DNA from: Sinotaia quadrata
Taxonomy: Eukaryota > Mollusca > Gastropoda > Architaenioglossa > Viviparidae
Direction of reading: 5' to 3'
DNA length: 64,000 nucleotides
Assembly (NCBI GenBank): GCA_028829895.1
Contig: CM054178.1
Location: 21,546,006 to 21,610,005, forward strand
Shown here: one piece after another, positions 1 through 12,465 of the stretch
Position numbering within the stretch: the stretch's first letter is position 1
How the letters are laid out: every line of letters begins with the position of its first letter
Translations under genes and position numbers: made by a program
The notes under the pieces: model-generated
The model's input: only the letters and a program-made list of their open reading frames with translations
Databases searched by the model: none
Told to the model about the DNA's origin: nothing

Positions 1-190
1 GCAAATGAGCAGACACTTCACACCATATCATGGCAAATGAGCAGACACTTCACACCATCTGGCAAATGAGCAGACAATTCACACCATATCATGGCAAATG
101 AGCAGACACTTCATAGCATATCATGGCAAATGAGCAGACAATTCACACCATATCATGGCAAATTAGCAGTTACACAATACTGTGGTAACA
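1..190. repeat. 32-bp minisatellite, cut by window edge
   Basis: About six head-to-tail copies begin with GCAAATGAGCAGACA, at 1, 33, 62, 93, 125 and 158. One copy is 3 bp short and the last has AATTAGCAG. The array starts before the window, so its full length is unknown. It decays after about 190. Confidence 0.95.
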
Positions 191-2529
191 GGGAGAGCGA
201 TTTCACATAATATCATGACGAGCAGCGCGTGATGACTTACCAAGTACCAATACTATAATCAATTGTTGATGAATCCACTAAGTGACAATGCGTGGGTGCT
301 TGTTGACATTGGTCTGCACTCTACAAGGGACTATAATCCAGCTTCGTTTTATTTTTAATCCAGTGACACGAACTCAGTCCTATGGTTACGTATGATAATA
401 CAGTAAGTGCAATTAAGCATTAATGTACACATATGCATATCTTAGTGCGGTCCCTTTGTCACTTTTTGTTTGAATTTCTCTTTTGGTTTGTTTTTAATAA
501 ATAAGAATGACCTACCTTTGCTTGAAACTATGTTGACTGCTACCGGGGCTTATTATCTGAATGTGGGCATGTCGCATTGCATGCCAGAATACTCACGCAA
601 ATTGACACAGAAATGCAGCCACAAAAAGTGCTGTAATTCAAGTGGAGCCAAAATCCATTAAAAGAAAATGAAATGCTTCTTCTTCCCCATTTGGCACGAA
701 ATTCATTGTAAATTTTAGCGCAAGCCTCGAGTGGAAATGACATCAGAACTTACTTCTTTCGCAGTTTTTACAACAAACAGATGTATCATATTGTTTGTGA
801 AATGCTCTTAATTCTAAGCTGAAGAATTGGGATTTTTAAAAATAAAATATCTTTAATTATAGCTAAGAATCGGGATTTAATAAGAAAATATGCTAGGAAC
901 TATTGCCCGATTGTCCAACAAAATATTTGTTTTAGCTCTCCTTCATCGGATTCCCCCCCCTCCCCGGAATGCTTTGAATCTGGATATGCAAATTATTTGC
1001 TCTGCGTTTGTGTGTGTGTACGTGAGGGTAAGTGAGTTTTTTTTTATTATTATTAGGCTCACTGCTATTGAATTTGAAGGCTAAAATCCCTCATGTTACT
1101 TGAATTTAAAACTTGGATAACGCTTCACATAATCTTTATATCGAATCCACAGACTTGTTTAACGCGAGATTAATTGGCTGGTGTGGGGCAAGGGTCACAG
1201 GTCGTGTCGCCCTACAAAAGTTCAGTTTATTTTTATTTAAAATTTAGTTTTTCAAATTAAATATGTTCTTCGTCAAAACAGCAAGAATAAAACTAAATAT
1301 TTAAAGCTGCTTTCTATTACATTACATTAATTATACTTATCTGAAAAATCTGTCCTGTTATGATCAGATTGATTTGAAAGCTGTTATAATCAACTACTTT
1401 ATTTTTAATATCATTAAATATATTTTCAAAATCACTCATCCTAGCTGGAAAGTATATAATATATTATTTCTCTGAGCAAATGAGTGCGGACTGGTTTCGT
1501 CCAGGATGTCACTGAGTCCTCAGTGGACTTGACTTAGTGCCGAAATGAGAATCGTCATTCCATACTAGGTGTTACTTTATTTAGTAGTGCTGGATGCTTG
1601 ACCCCCCAAATTCAACTTCTCTGGTAGCAAGTCCGTTCACACGGTAGAAAAAGTCCGAACTGTTTGCTGCTGGTGGCTTCTGTCGCCCACCCATCTCCAC
1701 CCCCCACACCGATAAGGAGTTTCAAAAAAAAAAAAAAAAGTGCACTGTAATACAGGCCTAGAATTAAGAGATCGTGCTTAATACCTCGTATGGGTCAGAG
1801 TACGTTGTGTTGTCCTATTGTCACGACTTCTACTATATTTAAACTTTAAACTACGGGTTATATTGACTTTCTTGACTTGTGTGAGAAAGATATCGGAGTT
1901 AAGCCCCGTGGATATAGAGTACTTGATAATGACGCACACTCGAGTAAATGAGACACCGGAACTGCGTGTAGCAAAGCGAAACGCGTCGTGTCTGACTAAA
2001 CAGGTGGTATTGGGCTTTAACAGGAAAGGAATCCAGAAGTACTGTCTGACCTTTGTCAACAAAAAAAAATTCTGTATATTTTGCGTGCATGTGAATAAAT
2101 GTTATGTCAGCAGGAACTTAGAGTCGAAAACACGTGACTTGAGGGAGTCACTAATAATATCTACCTCTCAGTGACTCAAAGTAGTATGTGTTCTTTGTAG
2201 ATTAGTCCCTCCCGCACCCCTCCCGCAGGGCTAGTTACAACAGAAATATCGTGCTTTCTTTTCGCTTAACAGGCCATAAGATCAAAGATATGCTATCGCC
2301 AAGCCATACATCTACAAGTGAAAAAGGAACAAGCAATAAAATGAAAAATGAACACGTAGCTGAACTGAAGTGGATTTTATCCTCTCTAATTCTAAGTTTT
2401 TGACAACTTGATAGAATTTAATAATTCAACACATATTTTCATAATCAGCTTGATTTGACGAGCATTAACTACTGATATTTTGTGAAAGCCGTTAATATTT
2501 TTTTTGTATTGATGAAATACGTTTGAGTC
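191..2529. other. AT-rich non-coding stretch
   Basis: No supported gene. ORFs up to 118 codons (for example 1818-2174 on plus) overlap ORFs on the other strand and show no recognisable motif or composition bias. Homopolymer runs occur near 953, 1037 and 1722. Confidence 0.5.
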
Positions 2530-2556
2530 GGGGGGGTGGGTGGGTGGGAGGGGTGG
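2530..2556 (+). other. G-quadruplex motif
   Basis: Five G-runs of three or more, separated by single T or A bases, form a textbook intramolecular G4 motif on the plus strand. No promoter or gene start is visible next to it, so its role is unknown. Confidence 0.7.
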
Positions 2557-3563
2557 ACTGTTCGCATATGGAAACCCATATTCTGTTGTTTTTAACGTTC
2601 GAGGTCAGTTATTAGACATGTTTTGTTTTTTCTATTCCTGTAGGCATTAGAAGGCATCAGAGCGAGGCAAATAACCCTTGACCATGATGTCCAGTAATAA
2701 TAACAGGAAGCAAATTTAGTTCACCGTTCCCAATTACAAGCAGACCCGATGTCATTACATAGCACAACACATGTTGGCTACATTTTAACTTTACGCGCCT
2801 TCATTGGGCGGTGTTAAAATTTCATACAGAAACTAACATAGCTACGACCTCGTGCAAATTCGTGAGGTCAGAAAAAGGCAATACATGCACTGAGGTCCTA
2901 CTGTGCATTCGGGCTTTGACCTACATTTGAATGGGGTTTACTTTTCAGGAGAGTTATTTAGGACGCACAAATGTGTATATATGCATGTTTGTGTGTGTAG
3001 TGTTGTTGTGTAAGGGTGGTGATGGAGATGGTAATGGGAGTGGGCTGGGAGATTGCATAATTTTCCATGCCATAGCTCTTTACTCTTCTTTTCCTTTGTA
3101 CAAGGGCTAAGCCAATGGTACAAGTGTAACTCAATTATCCCTATGTTATAAACTATAAATAGCGTAGAGCGTCACCAGACCTACATGTGAATAAATATAC
3201 TGTATTCAAAGAATTTTGCACACGACACTTAAGACGTTTGGGAATTGCTGACTGATACTGCAAACAGCATGCCATATCCAGAATTCAGTCTGACCTACGT
3301 TTCAAGAAAAGATAACTCCTGCAAGCTACACTTTTTTTTTTAACTATTGAAAACAAACATTTTGCACGTTAATTGCATGAATAACTTCTCTACCGTGAGC
3401 TAAGTGCTAAGTGCCGATCAGTAGAGCATGGTGGCTGAGGCTGAAACGTAAGTTTTACAGCACAGATTTTGGCTTTCATAAATACTAAAAACAGATTTTC
3501 AAAACTTGAAGGAAGATTAGTAAATAGAGTTGTTCAACGCATACTTTTCTATACCAAACTGCT
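2557..3563. other. AT-rich non-coding stretch
   Basis: No coding or RNA feature that I can support. It precedes the GT repeat. Confidence 0.45.
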
Positions 3564-3576
3564 TGTGTGTGTGTGT

Positions 3577-3651
<75 letters not shown>
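3564..3651. repeat. (GT)n microsatellite
   Basis: About 43 TG dinucleotides with one GG interruption near 3577. Apparent cysteine/valine-rich ORFs across it are artefacts of the repeat. Confidence 0.98.
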
Positions 3652-3653
<2 letters not shown>

Positions 3654-3995
3654 AAATCCAGATTTCATTAAAATTGTATATAAAGTAAATGTGGAAGGAG
3701 CACTAAAGTAAATATATATTAAATAGCAAATTGGAACAGGCCGTGATGACGTAGAATGTACAAAGCATGTAGTATTCCTTTTATTTCAGTGATTCCACTT
3801 ATTTAACCGACGACCTACTTCCTGTAACGTACGGGCATATTTTCATCATCCGGAATGCATTGTTTAACATTGCAGAAGTTAGGAAATTAAATGAAAAATT
3901 ATTTGATTTTATGTTTTTATAGAAAATAACATCGGAGACTGAACAACTGCTCGATTTGCGTGCTTCAACAGCAAATGACATCGAATAACTCAACA

Positions 3996-4122
3996 AATGT
4001 TTGACTGGTTTATTAAGCGAATAATTGTTTGGTTACTCTTTAGCACATTTGCCATGTAGAAATGTTTGACTGGTTTATTAAGCGAATAATTGTTTGGTTA
4101 CTCTTTAGCACATTTGCCATGT
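3996..4122. repeat. 65-bp tandem duplication
   Basis: Two nearly identical copies begin AATGTTTGACTGGTTT at 3996 and 4061. They differ only at the junction (GTAGA against GTGGA), which suggests a recent duplication. Confidence 0.95.
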
Positions 4123-4284
4123 GGAAAACTGGAGCCAAGCACTTCTGTTTTGTACACCTACCTTCGGATTAATTTAGATTTTTTTTATAAAATGTTCTAC
4201 TTATAAGCACGTCAGGCTATACAAGAGTTGGCATTGGAAATTATTTTCACTAGATCTAAACTGCCCACAATTAAAAAAAACCTC

Positions 4285-5439
4285 TGGAACACTCAGGCCT
4301 GAGCTCTAAAAGTAGCGTTAGAAGTATTGACATCATCATCAAATATCAGCACAATTGCGGTGAGCGATCAAAGGCAGACCGTTATAATTCAAAGAGCAGT
4401 AAAAGCCTTATTAAAATTGCAAATAATGCCACATAACTAACTACCAGCCCAAATAATAACAGCTCCAGAAATACCAACACTTATAAAAATAACTGAAGGA
4501 ATAGAATCAATGTCCGGGGGGGGGGGGGGGAACTGATCATAAAACCTCTACTTCATCAAACAACTGAACAACTGAACCGCCTACCTGGCATTTAATTCCA
4601 CCTAATATCAAGAGAATGCTTGAAAACTTCCTGAAAGATAACTTTTCCACACTAATTAAAAAATCTTTCTTTGCAACGCGTGGATAAATATTACTCAGAC
4701 TGGACTAATATATAACAAAATGAAGTCGAAATTAGCTTACAAATTACAGACAACACGTCAATATTTACAGCCGAGATGATGGCCAGACTGAAGGAACGAA
4801 CACATGCTGGTAAATATAAACCCCCAAACACCAACTACTTAATAACAACTGATTCACTCTCAGGAGTGAAAGCCTTAGAAAATAATTCAGGACAAAGACC
4901 ATATACTAGCTACCTGATATTGGACCAGATAAATAAAGTTAACGACAAAGGTAGCAAGGTAGACATCATATGGATCCCAGCCCACATCAGTATACCAGGA
5001 AATGAAAGAGTAGACAAACTGGCGAATAATAAGGGCTTATACAAAATAAAGAACTAAAATCATGATGTCACCACAAGAAAACTAAATAAACGACTAGACA
5101 AAAAAACGTGGCTGGACAAATACAACCAACTAGCGAAAGGTAGAAGACCTAAGATAGACAAAACAATTAAAACAACTCCAATATACTTTAACTCAACGAG
5201 ACGAGACCAGACAAGAATAACGAAACTAAGACTAGGCAGCGAAAGAACTCACTACATAACAATTAAATGTAGCTACGGACAACGACTAACATTTGATCAC
5301 TTACTCAAAAATTGTCAAACATTAGACCATGAAAGAAAATCATTTGCAGAAAATCTGATAGACAATGACATTCCAGCTGCATTAGAAAAGGTACTTAACC
5401 ACCCCACCCACCCCCAAAAAAAAAATGTTCTGGCTTGAA
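4285..5439 (+). mobile_element. Non-LTR retrotransposon (LINE) remnant: RNase H and C-terminal tail
   Basis: The plus strand encodes a decayed RNase H domain of the type found at the C-terminus of I/Jockey-group LINE polymerases. Visible motifs are SIFTAEMMA (about 4759-4785, with the catalytic E), TTDSLSGVKAL (about 4846-4878, catalytic D) and IIWIPAHISIPGNERVDKLA (about 4968-5027, final D). The same frame runs on, past one in-frame TAA at 5055-5057, to a TGA near 5437. It includes RITKLRLGSERTHY and a C-x(8)-H-x(5)-C pattern (5268-5320) like the zinc-knuckle tail that follows RNase H in this group. Upstream (about 4400-4480) IQRAVKALLKL resembles the end of the RT region. That part is frameshifted and broken by a 15-G run at 4516-4530. 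No endonuclease or RT core is present. It is a dead fragment; the exact clade is uncertain. Confidence 0.75.
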
Positions 5440-6944
5440 GCTCCAACAACAACGGCAAAAACGTCAACACCACCAGTGAGGAGGACAGGGAGTTGAACAT
5501 CCCGGGCGCATATACACACTAGGTATATACTTGGTGCGCTACTAGACTATGCTCTGTAACACACCCCCATCCCACCCTCTCACTCGAACATCAATGACGA
5601 CAACAACAACAACAGCAGCGGCATCCAGAGCTTTAGATCAGGGACTACCGGTCTAAAACCCGCCTCTGCCTGCCAGACATGAAGAAAGCATCCGACGAAA
5701 GAAATACAAACCTCCCTACACAAAGATTCAACGACAGCACGGCATCCATACAACATCACCACAACAACAGCAAAACCGCCACAACATGGACAGATCAGCA
5801 ATCAAGTGACAATGCAACAGGCACAAAACACAGGAAATTATAAACTACACACTTACACCAAGGGGGAAGAAAACAGTCGAAACGGAGCAAACATCAGTTA
5901 AAACGAAATACATCACCTACTGCACACAACGGCCGCCACCCTCTTCAAAATACAGTGAGAAGAGGAAGGCCCCATAGGAATCCCCCAAAAAAACTGAGAA
6001 CATCAAGAAGATGAAAAGTTTTCACGCAATTCCTGTGGGGGAAAAGAATTAACGTAAAGAAGAAGAAAAAGAAGTTCTGGCTTGAGTGTCTCAGCAAACT
6101 CAATAGCTTTATCACCAGTCAGCCCTTCACAAACAACTGTCAACAGGAAAGTACAAGAGGAAAGGTTTTCCATATCAATAAACGAAAGCAACTAAACCTG
6201 AAACCAAAACACTCTCCTAGATTGGCCGATGTGCCCCACATGAAATAGATGTCTAGAAGTGGGAAGCTAACAGTCGGGACAGTTATATTCTCCATCTGTA
6301 AATATCAGTATCCCATCCAGGGCCAGGTAAATATTTATATTCCTTTATATATAATTCAGAAAACATTTTTTTTTAATCTTAGCCGGTTGCTGGCTTTACA
6401 AGCCTGGGAGTAAATCCGACATAAGGCACACGCTCCAAAACCCAGCTAGGATTGGGGCTGGTTGGTGGCAAAAAATCAACCTAAACAAATTCCCAACATA
6501 ACGGACCTGGTGTGCCCCAATGTGGTCAAATATGATGGACAGGTCTCCCCTTCCACGCCCTCTCCACAACACAAGTTCACAAACCCAAATAAAACCTCTC
6601 CTTCTCGTACCAAACTACAAAGGTATTACGGGGAAGTTCTCAGACAATAAATGTCTTTCTGAGATGTATTTAACTTTTATTACTGTTCCCTAGTTGTATT
6701 GCACTGGACACTTCGGACACACAGCTCGCAACGTAGACTAAAAGGGTGCCTTGGTTCCATGCAAAACTCGATTAAAAAGTCACAGGAAATAGTCACAATA
6801 TATGTTAATTATAAAGTCGTAAATGTCAGTGTGTATATATTATAATATTTATTCACTGTAAGTGAAGCAGGAAATGGCACGGAGGTTAACTGCTCGCTCA
6901 AAATGCTTGACACCTATGGTAGTTCGATTAAATAAAAAAAAAAT
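5440..6944. other. Sequence downstream of LINE; no gene seen
   Basis: The first part (5440-6080) is rich in CAA/ACC and short A-runs and could be the untranslated tail of the LINE remnant, but no poly-A end or target-site duplication is clear. The rest (to 6944) has short ORFs only, with no recognisable domain. A G-run follows at 6946-6959. Confidence 0.4.
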
Positions 6945-6959
6945 GTGGGGGGGGGGGGG

Positions 6960-8375
6960 AGAGACACGGTTATCCTCGGAGTTCCTGGGTGGGGAGGGGC
7001 GTAATTTATTGGCATTATTGGTTATTGGAAACCTATGGCATAAATGGCAGCCGGTTTATGATGGACATGATGAAATCTGGAAGAGAGTTAAAAGTGAATA
7101 TGCTAAAATCAAATGGAGAAAAAAATAAGTCTCTGACCTCAGAGTCAAATCCAATAACGATATTAAAGTATATCCATCTGCATAGGTTTTCGCTTGGGCA
7201 TTATGCTTTTACTTGCAAAATAACTGGGAGGACTTAATAAACAATTGCTTGGCCATGATAAAACGTGCCCTGTACAATGTACCACAGTTCATATGTGCAA
7301 TAAAAAAAATATAAGCAAATGAATCCTTGTGCAAGATTGACAGCGATCGTGAGCTAAGTCATACTTGTCAAATCTGTCGCAAAGTGAATCATGTTTGCAA
7401 TGTTTGTACTTTAATTACAATCAAGAAACAAACAAAACTTTGTTGTAGAATACGTGGTATGTGTTTACTTTTACAAAGAAAAATGAATTGTTACAGTGAG
7501 CTACTTCCTGAGTTCAAATTATGAATAGATCAGAGTGAAATAGTGTGCAGATCATAAGTTATATACAGGTATTTACTAACATACTAATATATGTGCATGC
7601 GTTTATAGTTTCTTAGATACAAATAGTCAGACAAATATTTAATAAATGAATGTACATGACATTTTTTGTTGTTTTGTTTCATAAAATAAATGATTGCTTT
7701 AGCATGGTGTAATTGGGAAAACTGCCCTGTCGAGAAGAAAGAAACACTCAATATTTCGCGCCATTTCAGTTACCGGTACTTGAGACTAAGCGAGAAATAT
7801 GTGACAAAAGCGGTATCTATGATGACAGTACACGCTACAGCTGGTATGTGAACCCGCATCTGGAGCAAGAGATTGATTTCACACCTGCCACGTACACTAC
7901 GACAAAGCTGATACTGTCGGTGTGGAGAGGGGAAGGGGAGGATGGGTTGAGAGAGAAACATGAAACATATCTGAAAATTTGCTAGAGCGCCATCTGAAGT
8001 GATCTGCGGTCAGGTCAGTCACGCACATGAGAATGATGTACTATTTCCTGTAACGGACCACTTCTCGTGATTGACACCTCCCTGACACATCCGATTCAAA
8101 GTCAATAAAAGGACACAGAAGCCTGACCTAATTTTAATCAAAGTAAATACGAGATAAGGTGACGTTGAATAATAGATCCTCGTCCAATACATAATACGAA
8201 AGCGTGTACAGTTCAGAATTAGCTTATGGGAAAAGAGTTCGGCCATGTTTATCGAGTCACCTATAGAAATCAGAGGTCTTGATTCACCCAGATCCGTGAA
8301 GTGCGCAGCACGTAAAGTCTGTATGGTGAAACTGTTGGTCATGCATATCAAGTCCCTTTAAAATTTCCAAAAACA
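6960..8375. other. Non-coding or unrecognised stretch
   Basis: The longest ORF (7713-7985, plus, 90 codons) and a 110-codon minus ORF (8019-8351) carry no motif that I recognise. Neither has convincing splice sites. I see no RNA gene or repeat here. Confidence 0.4.
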
Positions 8376-8377
8376 CT

Positions 8378-8545
8378 GATGACCTAAGCTGGTTAGATCG
8401 CATGCGCACACCTGCATTCACATTATTGGTTCGAATCTCCAGCAACTGGTATCATAACATGCCTGTCACGTCTATCAAGCGAAATAGACATATCATGAAG
8501 CACGAAATGCATTCAGTTAAATAGAAAAATAATTAATAAAAAATG
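8378..8545 (+). mobile_element. tRNA-derived SINE-like element or decayed tRNA
   Basis: AAGCTGGTTAGATCGC (about 8386-8401) matches the D-arm/A-box region of many tRNAs. About 35 bases on, TTGGTTCGAATCTCC (about 8428-8442) is an almost perfect B-box/T-loop. The anticodon stem and acceptor stem pair poorly, so this is not an intact tRNA. About 90 bases of unrelated sequence follow, ending in an A-rich stretch (8522-8543), which is the layout of a tRNA-derived SINE. No second copy was found in this window. Confidence 0.45.
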
Positions 8546-9550
8546 ACAACACATTATTCAACAGTGCTTAGGTCCTGGGAAGATCTTCACCCAGCACAGT
8601 ATATAGCTAGGGCTGTTTTCAAATAACTTTGTTTTTCTTTTTCTTTCTTTCCTCCAGCCTTTGCTTCATCGGTGGCTTCCCTTCTCTCCTTCCCGACCTC
8701 TCTCACCCTATTCACACAACACACAATCGCATGCATGCACACACTTAAACTATACCTTCTAACTTCAGTCATGCTCTCTTTCATTACTGCCAAGCTATTG
8801 ATATTCTTAATGCAGATTACTACATATTTGACAGACTGCTGAGATTCAAAGAAGGAAAAATATTAACTCGGCGGAACTGATTGAAAAGATTTCAATGAAG
8901 TGACCTTTAATCCAGGGCGACTCTGCCGATTATATCGACCAATAGAAAGTGGCATGCCGTAATTCAAAATAGCATTTACGTTGTAGGGCCTATTCTCATG
9001 GTTGCTCGTTGGAAAATCGCACTAAATATGAAATCAAGAAGCAGAAACAGATTCTCCTGACAGTTTAAAAGAAATTCTTTGATTAAAACAAAAAGTATTT
9101 ATCATGACAATATTTTAACGCCGCGAGAAGTATAGTCTTTATTAGTTGAAATTAGTTAATTGGCCGATAAGCGGGCGACACTCTAACAACCCTAAAACTA
9201 TTTTTATTATTCTCTCCCCTGAAATTTATACTTCGTAAGAGCATGTTCCTACTTTGGTAAAATAGTAGGGCCCTTATTCGATCCTATATCCTGAAGTGAA
9301 AGAATTCTTTTCTTTTCTTTTACATAATATTTTGTGCTAAAATATGCACTAAACATAACTAACAACAAAAGAACAATATTCGCTGAATTAAGAGTTTGTA
9401 TTAAAAATGTACCATGTACAAAAAAATACTAACATCAACAAACATTTGCACTGTATTAAAAATTGTTCATCTAAAATTATTCCCTAACTCGCATCAACAT
9501 TTAAAACATGCTTTAAATCGTATTCAAGATAACTTTTTTTAAAATCTTTG
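8546..9550. other. AT-rich non-coding stretch
   Basis: Contains pyrimidine-rich runs (8630-8705) and short AT-rich tracts. No supported gene. Confidence 0.45.
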
Positions 9551-9551
9551 A

Positions 9552-9653
9552 AATCGCATTAACTACTAAAAATTTACCCCTAATCGCATTAACTACTAAA
9601 AATTTCCTCTTAATCGCATTAATTACTAAAAATTTACCCCTAATCGCATTAAC
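9552..9653. repeat. 30-bp tandem repeat, four copies
   Basis: AATCGCATTAACTACTAAAA recurs at 9552, 9582, 9612 and 9642 with small changes; the last copy is partial. Confidence 0.9.
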
Positions 9654-9673
9654 GTCCACCAAATGTATGCTCT

Positions 9674-10022
9674 CAAATAAGTCACTAATATCTTCTGCAC
9701 GCCATGTTTTCCTACATCAAATAAGTCACTAATATCTTCTGCACGCCATGTTTTCCTACATCAAATAAGTCACTAATATCTTCTGCATGCCATGTTTTCC
9801 TACATCAAATAAGTCATATCTTCTGCACGCCATGTTTTCCTACATCAAATAAGTCACTAATATCTTCTGCTTGCCATGTTTTCCTACATCAAATAAGTCA
9901 CTAATATCTTCTGCACGCCATGTTTTCCTACATCAAATAAGTCACTAATATCTTCTGCACGCCATGTATTCCTACATCAAATATGTCACTAATATCTTCT
10001 GCACGCCATGTTTTCCTACATC
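9674..10022. repeat. 44-bp minisatellite, eight copies
   Basis: Units begin CAAATAAGTCACTAATATC at 9674, 9718, 9762, 9806, 9846, 9890, 9934 and 9978. The fourth unit lacks four bases (AAGTCATATC) and is 40 bp long. The rest differ by single bases, so the array looks young. Confidence 0.97.
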
Positions 10023-10870
10023 ACATTGAATACTGCACTAAATTCAAATTTGCCTTAAATTTCAAAAGCATGAAATACTAAATTAAACTTTAAACGGCGC
10101 TAATTTTTTCAGCTAAGAACATGCCTTAAATCATTCTAATATCTTTTAACATAATTCTGCCCAGACCGTTCTTCACACTAGAAACATCCACTGACAAAAC
10201 CAATGACAATTTATGATTCTACAAGGTGAATTCTCGACAGGATTATCCCATGTACTGTCTAGTGTAAGCGCTCTTTAAATGCAACGTAGAAAGAAAGAAA
10301 GGTTGAAACAAACAAAGAAAGAAAGAAACAAACAAACAAAGAACATTAACTTCGATTTTACTCCTCCCCATTCTCGAAAATAAATTAATAAAATCATTAA
10401 AGGCTCATTTGTCACGAAACAAACACGTTAAAAAAAAAAAAGGTATGCACCTATAATAATTATAGCATAAATCGTTCGCATTCTAAAATTACCAATAAGC
10501 AAAATTGTCGAAATCGGAATTTTAATATTATTCTCTTCTCACCATATTACATTGCATAACGACATTTATCTCCGTCATGAACAATAATTATTCAATTGAG
10601 ATAGAAGTAGATTAGGGTACGCAACTCTTGACCACGTTATCGAAGAAAAGTTGTAATATTCGAATTTTAATAAACAATCTGATGAAAAGGTGATTTCATT
10701 TAATTTTAATTGTATAGCCAGAGTTTTGTGTGAATATGTCTTGACCTAAATCTCCAAATGACCAAAAATAATAGTAAGCTGAAATTAGTGAACACTTAAT
10801 CCATACATGAATAATAAATAATCGATAAAGAATGCAATATACTGCTACTATACTTTCTTTTCTTGAAAAA
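10023..10870. other. AT-rich non-coding stretch
   Basis: Includes an (AAAC/GAAA) run near 10290-10340 and an A-run at 10431. No supported gene. Confidence 0.45.
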
Positions 10871-10905
10871 TGCGTACTTGCGAGCGTTCGCTTAGCAAGT
10901 ACGCA
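10871..10905. repeat. Perfect 11-bp inverted repeat (hairpin or cruciform)
   Basis: TGCGTACTTGC (10871-10881) is the exact reverse complement of GCAAGTACGCA (10895-10905). The 13-base loop holds a second short inverted repeat (AGCG, TT, CGCT). It lies just left of the 66-bp tandem array. Confidence 0.9.
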
Positions 10906-10920
10906 AGCACGTTGAGGCAT

Positions 10921-11167
10921 GACATTCAGAAACCAGAAGCAAAGCCAGATCAAATAATGTACGATTCCAAAGTCTGGTGAGAGACATGACACCCAGTGAC
11001 TAGAAGCAAAGCCAGATCTAAATGAACGCTACTCAAGTCTGGTGAAAGATGTGACACCTAGTCATCACAAGCAAAGACAGATCTAATTAATGAACGGTTC
11101 TCAAGTCTGATGAGAACCATGACATTCTAAGCCAGATCAAAATAACGAACGTTTGATTCTCAAGTCT
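10921..11167. repeat. Diverged ~66-bp tandem repeat, about four copies
   Basis: The pattern AGAAGCAAAGCCAGATC ... TCAAGTCTGGTGAGA recurs with starts near 10935, 11002 and 11067, plus a shorter fourth copy. Copies differ by many substitutions, so this array is older than most in the window. Confidence 0.85.
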
Positions 11168-11191
11168 GGGGATGGGGGTGGTGGGATGGGG
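11168..11191 (+). other. G-quadruplex motif
   Basis: Four G-runs of 3-5 bases with loops of 2-4 bases, at the right end of the 66-bp array. Confidence 0.6.
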
Positions 11192-12045
11192 TTTCGTTTC
11201 TTTACACTTTTTTTCTCCTTTGAGAATTTTCTGCTGTGTATTTAGAGAACCAGTTAGCACTGAAGATTCCATAGAATGTAGACGAAAGGGAATGATTATC
11301 AGACATCGATCAGGTCATGTCCGACAGGCTTGGACGCAGCACGCAACACAAATAAATGGCACTGCCCACGACCAGGGGCTGGCAGCGATGATTACACAGC
11401 AAAGACGTGTTGCTTTTTTTCTCTCCTTTTTCTTTTTCTATCTCCTCTTCTTCTGTTCTTTCGCAATTCCATATAGCCTTCAGATACTTCAACTCTGAAC
11501 CCCTCCACCCTCCTCCTTTTACCTAATATCCTTGAAGTCTGGGAATTTTATATTCGGTTCTCTTACCGGTACCGTGCTTTTAACAACATTTCAGGAACAT
11601 AACCATTTAATTGCTGCGGTGATTATATTTCTTGTGACGACATAAGGAAAATTTACCGGAGTTTAATTAATATATTACCAGAACATTAGCCTTTTCTTTT
11701 CAGCCGAGCAATGATATATTTAATTTCCGTGTATAAACTCTGTATGCTGTTTGATAATTATAGAATGAAATTTTTATGGTTATTTTAAATATTTTAGCAG
11801 AAATTATTATATTTTAGCAGAAATGCCATGCAATCTAATGATGGCTAATCTAAATTTTATTAACATGATAAGCTCTTGTTGAGAAACTTGTAGTAGTTAA
11901 TGCTTCGAATCAAAAGTGAAAACCTCTGTGAAGCTGTTTTTTTTATATTGATTTGAAGATGTTCATAACATGATGAAATACTGGGTGTTCGTTGAAATCA
12001 CATGGCAATAGGTAAAAGTTGAAATCATCTGACATTTCGTAAATT
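11192..12045. other. Non-coding stretch
   Basis: A pyrimidine-rich run (11417-11460) and AT-rich sequence. Overlapping plus and minus ORFs near 11172-11498 have no recognisable domain. Confidence 0.45.
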
Positions 12046-12465
12046 CTTCAAATCATATTGTCCAATGAATGTAATTCGTACTTATGTAAAATAAAATGGG
12101 CAATACATATATTCTTGAAATCATTTTGTCCAATAAACGTTACATAAATTCTTGAAATCATTTTGTCCAATAAACGTTACATAAATTCTTGAAATCATTT
12201 TGTCCAATAAACGTTACATAAATTCTTGAAATCATTTTGTCCAATAAACGTTACAATAAATTCTTGAAATCATTTTGTCCAATAAACGTTACATAAATTC
12301 TTGAAATCATTTTGTCCAATAAACTTTACATAAATTCTTGAAATCATTTTGTCCAATAAACGTTACATAAATTCTTGAAATCATTTTGTCCAATAAACGT
12401 TACATAAATTCTTTAAATCATTTTGTCCAATAAACGTTACATAAATTCTTTAAATCATTTTTTCT
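12046..12465. repeat. 37-bp minisatellite, about ten copies
   Basis: Units start ACATAAATTCTTGAAATCAT, for example at 12142 and 12179. One unit has a single-base insertion (near 12253). Almost every unit holds the hexamer AATAAA, so the array carries a polyadenylation-signal-like word about every 37 bp. Edge copies are degraded (12046-12110; TTTAAATC in the last two). Confidence 0.97.

Noticed and set aside
1818..2174. 118-codon ORF
   Set aside because: It overlaps two minus ORFs of similar length. There is no motif and no compositional difference from the flanks.
7327..7524. Zinc-finger-like ORF (CQICRKVNHVCNVC)
   Set aside because: The cysteine spacing fits no finger class well, and there is no splice or composition support.
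10921..11130. Hammerhead ribozyme in the 66-bp repeat (CTGATGAG at about 11107)
   Set aside because: The GAAA core and a matching stem II are missing, and the other copies read CTGGTGAG.
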